This document shows, one piece after another, positions 56,310 to 64,000 of a stretch of 64,000 bases of DNA. The position numbers and the translations under genes are program-made. Where the stretch lies: contig CALYLX010000099.1 in NCBI GenBank assembly GCA_944990035.1, forward strand, positions 248,001 through 312,000, read 5' to 3'. The notes under the pieces were generated by a model. That model ran no database searches. It was not told the origin of the DNA and saw nothing but the letters and a program-made list of their open reading frames with translations. How positions within the stretch are numbered: position 1 is the stretch's first letter; the number at the start of each line of letters is the position of its first letter. The stretch comes from Clitopilus passeckerianus. Its lineage: Eukaryota; Basidiomycota; Agaricomycetes; Agaricales; Entolomataceae.

Positions 56310-57488
56310 CTATAGCCTAGGTTTAATCTCAGCAGCCATGCTCCCAGGATCCAAAACCGCCTGAGGATACGGAACGCGTCCCAAAGAAAGATGTGTCGAC
56401 CCTCCATCCACAGGCAGCACCTGTCCAGTGATATACGAAGCCGCATCACTGAACAAGAAAATAGTTGCATTCGCAACATCTTTCACATCCCCGTCCCGAC
56501 CAACAGGTGAAGGTGCATGAGCTTTGGCAGCCTTGTTGCTCTTCAGGCTAAGGCGGTCCATCCCTTCTGTTCCGGCGATGGGACCGGGGGAGATGACGTT
56601 TGAACGAACGCCGTGAGGTCCTTCTTCGACTGCTAGGACGTTTGAGAATGCGTCTACGCCTGCTTTTGCTGCGGATACGTGAGCTTGGAAAGGTGTACCT
56701 GGAGAGATTCTTGTAAGCCAAGAGCAGAGAGCTAGGAAACGTGGTGTAGCTACCTCTGTAGTGCAGCGTAGCGCTGACATGGAGATATGAACCTTTGGAT
56801 GCCCTCACATGGGGTAGCGTGGCTTTGACGGTGTTGAAAGTTCCGAGCTATCCGTAACTTGATTTGAACATTCATTCGCTCAGTTTCGGCGAATAAACGT
56901 ACCGTGTCAATGCTGATAACAGTCTTGAAAGCATTCTCTGACAAGCCAGAAATCGGTGCCAAGAAGTTTCCAGCAGCGCCTAAAGTCACAACAGATTCAG
57001 CCTCCCTTCCGAACGTACCTCTGACGAGAATTGCACATACCACAGATAACGAAGTCGATCCTGCCGAACTTCTCGATAGTCTTCTGGACGGCCTCCTGAA
57101 GAGTTTTAGGCTCACGCACATCCGCTTGAGCAGGTATACACGTCCTCCCCGTAGCTTCCGAAAGCTCTTTCGCAGTTTGTGTTAATCTGTCAAGTCTATA
57201 CCACACACGCTCCTGTCAAAACACCAATTCATGGTTCGGCCCGGAAAGTTAACTCACTTTCTCCCAACAATCACAGCATCTGCTCCATGGCGCATCTATA
57301 GAAGCGGTTCAATATAAACGCCGTTTCAAGAAAATTTTTCCAATCGTTGAACTCACCATTGCCTCTGTCATTCCACGACATATCCCAGAGCCTCCGCCTG
57401 TACAGAAAAGAACCTTGCCCTTGAATAAATCAAGCTTAAACACAGACGTAGAGTCCACTATAGGCTGAACATAAGCTTCAGGTGTCAT
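56310..57488 (-). CDS. 2,4-dienoyl-CoA reductase-like SDR, copy 2, with altered cofactor loop
   Basis: Tandem paralogue of the gene at 54737-55918 with the same exon plan. Start ATG 57486-57488: MTPEAYVQPIVDSTSVFKLD. Matching blocks are RHGADAVIVGRK, RTCIPAQADVREPKTLQEAV, IDFVICGAAGNFLAPISGLS, VSATLHYRG, TPFQAHVSAAKAGVDAF, NVISPGPIAGTEGMDRL, SYITGQVLPVDGGSTH, and the end AAEIKPRL with the same PRL terminus. The nucleotide-binding loop, however, reads CTGGGSGICRGMTEAM: the third glycine of GxxxGxG is Cys (a GGT-to-TGT type change), and Val before TGG is Cys. That glycine packs against the NADPH diphosphate in SDRs, so binding may be weakened. No frame break was seen. Confidence 0.86.
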
Positions 57489-58161
57489 TTCGTCGTCGCT
57501 TCAGCTATCAAAAGCAGTCCAAAGAGCGTAAAGCCACAGAGTCGTGAAGGTGATGCGGCGATTGGACACCATTCCGAGCGCTGTTTATGGCTTTGAACAA
57601 ATCAGGCTAAAGCGCTTATTTCGGCTTTCGGGCGTTTTGATTACCGGAACCCGGAGCCACGCGTTCAAGGGTCTGTTCCTAAGAAAGGAAAATGCGGGGT
57701 AGTACTCCATCCACGATTGGGCAGCGTTTCCGTTGACTAAAGCATGAAGGCAAATGTAAGCGGTGGAAGCGGGAAACACGCTGAAGCGCGGGGGTGAGAT
57801 GCGTAATCGAGTTGAATTCTGTTTCTTGGCAAGCGGGGAAGAGGGGAGATATCAGAATTGTCGCATGCATATGTATAGACAGTAAGAAAGACTAAGAAAA
57901 ACATTATACAACCATTTATCGAGAGTCATCGGGGCACTCAAAAGACACAAGTGAGTTATATGAACACGTACGTAGTAAGTATGCGTATCGGAATGGAATG
58001 GAATACGTAACGAGGTAAATGAAGAACAAGAAAGGAGAGTCGTTTGTTGAGAAACCAGAGCACCAAATGTAAGCGATCAACTAATGTTGCAGATAAACAC
58101 CGAATTAACCATCAAGAGCCTCCCCAGCACCGAGTTTCGAGAGAATGCGTAGAAGACATCT
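57489..58161. other. Intergenic region upstream of the DECR pair
   Basis: About 670 bp with the DECR copy 2 promoter and the NAP1 3' UTR. No other gene seen. Confidence 0.4.
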
Positions 58162-59680
58162 CTACTGGTTCTTGCAGTCCTCTGCGTTAACGTTTTGAGC
58201 ATTGGCGCCACCACGTCGTGCTTTTCCTACGGCACCGCGGCGGCGAGGTGCAGGTGCGTCCTCATCATTATCAGATTCCTGTCAGAGAGAATGGTCAGAT
58301 ACGGAACCACCGAAACAACAGTGCGTAGAATGACCTGCCTCATCAAATTCACCCTCCTCACCCTCTCCGTCTTCGTCATCACTGATATCTTCGAAATCCT
58401 CGTCGTCCTCTTCGATCATCTCGAACTCCAGGGCTTTACCTGTAAACCAGTCAACTGCCCTGGGGATGATCTGATCAAAGGTGGTTAGCTTGCGCTAATT
58501 CGAGGCTAGAAACGGGCAAACCTTCTCCTTGAGATCTTCACCGAGCTGGTAGTCTTCCTCGAGCTTGTCTTCAAGCTCCTCAAGCTCCTCGTCGTCGATC
58601 TCACCAGTTGCAAGCGCTTCAGGAGTCGGTGGTACAGGTGGGCTGAAGAAGTTGAAGAACGAATCGGTAGGTCGAGCTTTTCGGACAAGACGTGTCCTGT
58701 TCGTGTCTGTTCAAATCTCAACATCAGTTCAAAGTACGAAGGTCGTGGTCAAAATCCCTCACTCTTGTTCCTCTGCTTCTTGATCTCGAATTCCTTGGTG
58801 AGATCCTTATCTTCCTTCCAGCGGATCTCGGTACCAATAGCGCGATCATAGACGAAATCGCCTGAGTAGCCGACCTCCTCCTGATATAGGTATGTCTTCT
58901 CGAGAACCTCGTTCTCAAAGAACTCGTTTTGGCTGAAGATGAACACGATCTTGAATCCAGGCTTGGATTGCTTGGACTCGTCGAGGTATTCCAGCCGTAC
59001 ATCGATGAGTTGCTTCAGAGCAGCCTCATCACGCTCCGTTATCATGTCACTCAGGACAATGTGGTTGCGGAGGGCAGTGAGCCAGAACTCGGGGATTCCG
59101 TTAGGTGATGGTGTGATGTCCGCGGGGAGTTCTTGGTACTCTTCATCGTCCTTCTTCGTTTGCTCCTCACCAGCCTTCACCTCCTCCTTCGTCGCAGATT
59201 CGGCACCAGAGATGATAGCGTTCCGTCTTGCGTACAAGGGCTTCTGCAGTTCAAGGTACTGGGAACAAGTCTCATCAGATCAGTATCACAGAATGGAGAC
59301 AAGATCTCACACACCTTCTTCTCAAGCTCGAGACATTCGCGCTTGTACTTGTTCTGGAGCTCGGTCTGCTTCACTTGGACACCCTTCAGAGCCTCGATGT
59401 TGGCCTTGACTTCGTTCGGTAGGCTCTCGATGTACCCTGAACTCCTCCCGACCAAACCTGCCAGCTTCCCATGCACCATGCCCAACATGTGCTGCTGAAG
59501 CGCATTCAGCTGCGAGCCAGCCCCCTCGTCCTCCTCAGCATCGCCCGGCTCTTTATCTTCCGCGATATCGGGTACAGTAGGTCTCGACAATCCCAATGAG
59601 ATGGGAGCCTGATTCAGCGGTGTATTTTGTGGTGTCGGCGCTGTGATGTTCGAGTGCGAGATCGGTACGTTGGACGACAT
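58162..59680 (-). CDS. NAP1: Nucleosome assembly protein 1
   Basis: Histone H2A-H2B chaperone that shuttles between nucleus and cytoplasm. Start ATG 59678-59680 ([20 protein letters not shown]). The dimerisation helix region reads [19 protein letters not shown] and [20 protein letters not shown], then [20 protein letters not shown]. The central fold has [60 protein letters not shown] and [20 protein letters not shown]. Then [44 protein letters not shown] and a long acidic tail ([20 protein letters not shown]). The last exon is basic ([15 protein letters not shown]) and ends AEDCKNQ rather than in a CaaX box. Four or five introns, about 420 residues. All blocks are typical of NAP1. Confidence 0.94.
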
Positions 59681-60085
59681 TTTACTGCAGTTTTCGCTGT
59701 TAAAATTCTGCAGAGACTAGCACCGAACACGGGGGTTACAGGGATGAAGGGGCTCAAGGCAGATGCCAAAGATAAAAAATCCGCTGAGCCATCAGGCCAG
59801 AAGCGGAGTTTCGGTTGTTTCCGACTCCATTCTTGGCCAATGCGGCACCGCCCTTCTGGCAGTCCGTTTACCAGTAATGGGAAGCGCCCATGTCAAACGT
59901 ACCAATATGGCACAAAACGTCGGTTTGTAGCTATATTTTGCTACAGTAATGCTACAAGTATCGTCTATAATAGACACCTCTACGCGGTATGACCCGATTC
60001 GAATTAGGTCTACCCATTTCTAGATCATCCGCAGTGCTCAGATGATCCAGCGCCATGCAATTAATAGAAAGGGTCGGTTAAGCGT
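59681..60085. other. Intergenic region upstream of NAP1
   Basis: About 400 bp between NAP1 and the 3' end of the P450 gene. No gene seen. Confidence 0.4.
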
Positions 60086-62198
60086 TCATGAAGGTACAGA
60101 CGTGTCCCATGTTCTCCTGATAACCTCGGCGTGTTTCTCCGACCTAGGAAGAATACGAAACGGAAAGGCTTCGGGTTCTCTGTGGATACGTTCAACTGTC
60201 GTCACTATTAGAGATATGAGGACAAGAACTCACGTAGTGATACCGGAAGTACACAGGTCCGGATTCACAGTGATTGGCTTCCCTGCTTCGTCAAGGGCGG
60301 GAAGGATATTAAATCCCCAGATGATGCGAGTGGCTGCAAGCCATACCGCCTTCGAACCTAGATAGCGACCTGGGCATATCCTATTTACGCAATTGAGCAA
60401 GGGTTTGGGAGATGAAGAAGGGGGTGGACACACCTCCGACCGGATCCGAAACCAAAATGTCCATCCAAAAAGAGCTCTGTCTGGCTTGCAGCCTTCACTT
60501 GGCCATTCTCAAGAAACCTCTCAGGCTTGAAGAGGAGGGGGTCTGGGAATATTTCGGGGTTGTGCTACGGATTGAGCGCATCAGATAGAGAACTTGGCTG
60601 AAGGTTGCAAATAGAATACCTGCAACGACCAAATGCAGGGTATAATCGTTGTCCCGGCCTTAATCTTAATAAAGAGGACATTCATTCAGCACTGATATCC
60701 GAACTGAGGACAGAAGCAGAATGACCGACCTTAACTCCCTTATACACGTCATCGGCATCAGAATAATGGGGTATGCCCCCGGGAACCACAGGCATCCATC
60801 GAAATAGCTCTTTAGTCAGAGCCACGCAGTAAGGAAGCTGTTCGAGATGTTCGAAGCCAGGTATCGTGTCTCCTCCTGAGCCAATGACGGCATCGATCTC
60901 TTCCTGCGCCCTTTGGAACGCCTCTGGGCTAGAGACCATTGCCATGAGGAACCAAAGTAATGCGCCTGCAACTGTGCCGGTTCCTGCCTCGAGTGATGTT
61001 CCAGCGACTAAGAGAGGGGTTGTGAATTGATTGCAATTAGATTTGAGGGGACTGAGCGCACTATACGATAGAGACACCAAATCAAGGCCGAGTTTCTCTT
61101 GTTGGTCCCAAAGGCATGCGGCAAAGCATTCCCGATCTGCTTCTCCCCTTTCCAACGAGCGTTTGACTCTGAGCGCAAATCGGGAGAACACCTGAGGATG
61201 TCAAATAATCATCAGGATCCTCCGAGCCAGGTCTGGGTAGGTTGCAGAAGAGAACACACCTTAACCTCATACTCATGCTTCTTCGTCGCAGCTGCCCTCC
61301 AAGGCGCTAAGAAATCTGGTAATATCTCGTCAAGAATCGGAAACGTATCGACCAGATGAGCCCCGGGCGCAATCTCCTGCACAAACTCCTCCAAGAGTTT
61401 GGTAATCTCAGCCAAGTCGTCGTCTTCCACTATCGGGATACCATAAGTGAGGTCGAGAACGAGCGAGGCGGCGTAGCGTTTCATATTGATCATAGCTTCC
61501 TCCGGCCGGGTGAGCATGTCGTGCATGAGTTTGCTGGTCTGGAATTCGAGCTTCTGATCGTATGTGCCGACTCCTAGAGTGGCAACTTAATCAGAACGAT
61601 TACAGGTTCGCATGAATGCAGGCTGCTTACTCTTCGGCTGAAGCATTTGGTGGAATGCGGCGCGTTGCTTTTTGAGCCCGGCTCCATACGGTAGAAAGAC
61701 TAGACGTTGGTTTTTTGACTGGTATTTCTGAGCGAATACGAAAGGCGGTCGTGAGGAGTAGTTGTGGGATCTACGAACAAGCTTCAGCGGAATTAGGCTA
61801 TTGGTTCGAGTATTTCTGCATGGAAACTCTAAGACTAACCAATTCTTCGACATCTTCGGCTTTGTTGAGGATGAGCATCTCTTGACCGGCCATTGACAAC
61901 CTCACAATGGGCCCTGATCAGAAGTTAGCACGACTGCGAACGTAGAAGGGGAAAGCTTTCCCTCACCGTATATTTGGCTCAGTCTTTCATAATACTTCCA
62001 GTTCTGGATTTTTGGGACTACAAAGAGATGTCCAAGTAATGGCCATCCTCTGGGTCCAGGGAAGGAAGGTGTTCGGTAAGTTACAATGACTTTCCAGCAA
62101 GCATGCAGAGCTCCAGGAAGAAGAATCCACAGGGAACGCTTGATTGGTCCAGTCCCAAAGAGCTGGTGATACAACAGATCAATGAAAGGCACTGGCAT
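60086..62198 (-). CDS. Cytochrome P450 monooxygenase
   Basis: Membrane-anchored microsomal P450. Start ATG 62196-62198: MPVPFIDLLYHQLFG, then the anchor RSLWILLPGALHACWKVIV and the hinge PSFPGPRGWPLLGHLF. Exons give RSHNYSSRPPFVFAQKYQSK, QRLVFLPYGAGLKKQRAAFH and MKRYAASLVLDLTYGIPI. The I-helix is GTSLEAGTGTVAGALLWFL: the acidic residue expected in AGx(D/E)T is Gly. ExxR is KELFRW, the PERF motif is FKPERFL, and the haem loop is FGFGSGRRICPGRYLG with the axial Cys. The C-terminus reads REPEAFPFRILPRSE, and the stop lies at 60086-60088. About ten short introns; the join between PDLCTSG and VERIHREPEAF is not settled. Likely a basidiomycete xenobiotic or secondary-metabolite P450; substrate unknown. 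A TATAAAG on the minus strand at 62245-62251 is 50 bp upstream. Confidence 0.88.
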
Positions 62199-62251
62199 AT
62201 TTGGGGTGTTGTAGCTGATTAGGATGGGTCATACTTCAGTGAAGCTTTATA

Positions 62252-63078
62252 TCTGAGCCAATGGCTAATTCGCGTCCAGGTCGGAAGAGAAATGACTCGG
62301 CGGACGAGTATTTCATTTCAATTCAGCTTTATGCGAGGGATGGTGTAAGCGAAAACGCTCTAGAGGCTCGCAGATCGTCCGTCCAAGAAAACTTGGAAAA
62401 GTATAGGGTATAGCTGAGATAGGTATCAATATCTCGGGCGAGTCTGAGCCAGTCTGCACGGGTTCGCCACATGGGACTATCTTGGGAGTACAACGCGGCT
62501 TGTCAACATAATTCGAGAGGCAACCAAGTAGGCCCGGGAGTTCCAGATCATGTTGTTGGAGCAAGCCGAGAAAGTCTGCTTTAGCTTGAAGATGATGGAA
62601 GAAAGAGTCAAAGTATTAACGCAACTGCAAAGGTCTCAACCGTGCGAGAGATCTTTTTAGGTTTCCCACATCTCCAAGACCCAACCACACTCTGTACGCA
62701 CACACAACCCACTATATGTGCCAATACGATTGACAGAAGTATGTATTCCGATTGACGTTGAGTTTCTGCTCGCGCAAAATATGTATTACTCTGCTACTTG
62801 TCTATATACTGTAGGTACCATGTATGCTAAGTATGTGAGCGGGATTCGTGTGCGTGAAATAGGTAGAGCAACGTGTGGGCGAGTTATACAATGATTTCCT
62901 CCTTCGATGCAATATATGTAAGTTAAAATGAGTGACTGTTACACTAAAAATACAAGGTGGGAGCCGGTCGACGACTGAGAGAGGAGAGCGGGTGTCTAGC
63001 ACGAGGCGTCAAGCCATATATAGTACACGAGTGGCCCATAGGGAACCATCCCAGGACAGGAGGAGAAAGGTCGTTAAA
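62252..63078. other. Intergenic region between P450 and LPMO genes
   Basis: About 830 bp including the P450 upstream region and the LPMO 3' UTR. No gene seen. Confidence 0.4.
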
Positions 63079-64000
63079 TCATGAGAGTTGCTCGGGGTGG
63101 TGGTAGTGATGGCCAGTGGTGATGAGGTCGCGCATGATACGGGATAGGCGATGGGGATGAGCAGAAGGGGTGGAACGGGCCGCGACCTTGATAGAGGCGG
63201 TGGACTTGCTACCCTTCTTGAGCTTGCATGATCCAGAGCTTGAGGACGACTTCTTGGTGGTGGTAGGCTTGGCGCCTCCAGTGGAGGTGGGCTTGCCACT
63301 GCCTTTGGTCGGGGTGGGCGAGCCGGAACCGTTGTCGCTGCCAGAGTCGTCATCGCCGCTATCGTCGCCTCCTGATGTATCACCGCTGATGAAGGAGGCG
63401 ATCTTGGGGCCGGGGAAGACGTAGTTGACCTTGGCATTGAAAGCGTTCTTGTCGAGGATACCGGGGTCGTTGTCACTGTAGGCACCAGGAAGGGAGACCA
63501 GGTCTGAGGCAGCGGGTTTGCCCGTTCCCGAGCCACTGATCTTGAGTTGAGCACAGGAAGGGTAGAACTCGGCACCTCCTTGTTGCTCAGCAAGGTGAAG
63601 GGCGATGATTTCGTGACGGATCAGGTAGTTTCCGGGTGCAATGTTCGAGGGAAGTGTGACATCGGCCGTCTTTGCCGCAACTGGAGGGAATGATGGTCAA
63701 ATGCAAAGCCTGGATGTAGTGAGGATGGGAGCTTACACAAGGTGTCATCCTGGTTCCAGTCGCCATTAGAGTCACGGGCAATCTCCTGGATCTTGAACCA
63801 CTTGGCTTGTGTAGAATCGAACTTGTCGCAAGTCGTGTCACCGCAGGATGCCATGTAGGTGAGCATAGGGCCAGTGTTGTGGGGCCACTGGAAGATGGAT
63901 CAGTATCATCAATCCATGAGAGGCGTTGTAGACAATTACCTTCGAGAGATCGCCACCTCTCCAGTCGAAGGTGAGCTTGGAGCCAGGGTTAGCATCGGCT
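63079..64000 (-). CDS. AA9 lytic polysaccharide monooxygenase (3' part, 5' end beyond window)
   Basis: Secreted copper enzyme that oxidatively cleaves cellulose and related glucans. The visible C-terminal part has NPGSKLTFDWRGGDLSKWPH, the copper-ligand His region HNTGPMLTYMASCGDTTCDK, and KWFKIQEIARDSNGDWNQDD. A 70-nt-class intron follows, then DVTLPSNIAPGNYLIRHEII, ALHLAEQQGGAEFYPSCAQL (with the axial-Tyr region) and KISGSGTGKP. No cellulose-binding CBM1 follows. Instead there is a linker rich in Asp, Gly and Ser (GDDSGDDDSGSDNGSGS), a Lys/Ser/Thr stretch, and a tail ending RIMRDLITTGHHYHHPEQLS. The N-terminal His and signal peptide lie outside the window. The stop codon is TGA at 63079-63081; the tail frame was checked base by base. 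Confidence 0.9.

Noticed and set aside
1..64000. Transposons, CRISPR arrays, bacterial-type operons
   Set aside because: No transposase, reverse transcriptase, long terminal repeats, regular spaced repeats or operon-like spacing was seen; the window is plain fungal nuclear DNA.

Overview
The window looks like a piece of an Agaricomycete (mushroom-forming Basidiomycota) nuclear genome. The evidence is intron-dense genes with introns of about 50-75 nt and tiny exons, membrane-protein families expanded in Agaricomycetes (DUF6533, DUF6534), a basidiomycete-type class I terpene synthase, and secreted carbohydrate enzymes (two GH31 alpha-glucosidases, one AA9 LPMO), which fit a saprotroph. I see no tRNA, rRNA, CRISPR array or intact transposon. 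All calls come from reading the sequence. Exon borders were checked only where stated.

Layout. 0.3-5.8 kb: two unrelated polytopic membrane proteins (DUF6533, DUF6534). 6.0-13.5 kb: a possible terpenoid block with a PAT-like GNAT acetyltransferase, a geranylgeranyl diphosphate synthase, a class I terpene synthase carrying an in-frame TGA, and a TauD/TfdA dioxygenase. 15.8-20.7 kb: a short kinase-like protein, then INO80C/Ies6 and PUF6/PUM3 sharing a divergent promoter of about 125 bp. 21.8-24.5 kb: a convergent pair of secreted hydrophobic-tailed proteins, one with Kex2-style repeats. 24.8-30.2 kb: a NAT9-like acetyltransferase, a CFEM-like GPI-anchored protein with a decayed tandem copy, and a GPR1/FUN34 acetate transporter. 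33.4-41.5 kb: tandem GH31 alpha-glucosidases. 41.8-49.0 kb: a division I chitin synthase flanked by two COQ1-type polyprenyl diphosphate synthases. 49.5-57.5 kb: an F-box protein, an SDR, a relic of the F-box 3' end, and two tandem 2,4-dienoyl-CoA reductase-like SDRs. 58.2-64.0 kb: NAP1, a cytochrome P450, and the 3' part of an AA9 LPMO cut by the window edge.

Two themes stand out. First, local duplication followed by unequal decay occurs at least six times (secreted pair, CFEM pair, GH31 pair, COQ1 pair, DECR pair, F-box relic), and one copy often carries a damaged key residue, splice site or frame. Second, the secreted protein at 23.4-24.5 kb has the build of a Kex2-processed repeat-peptide precursor on a Cys/hydrophobic carrier domain. 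That is my best candidate for an undescribed system here.
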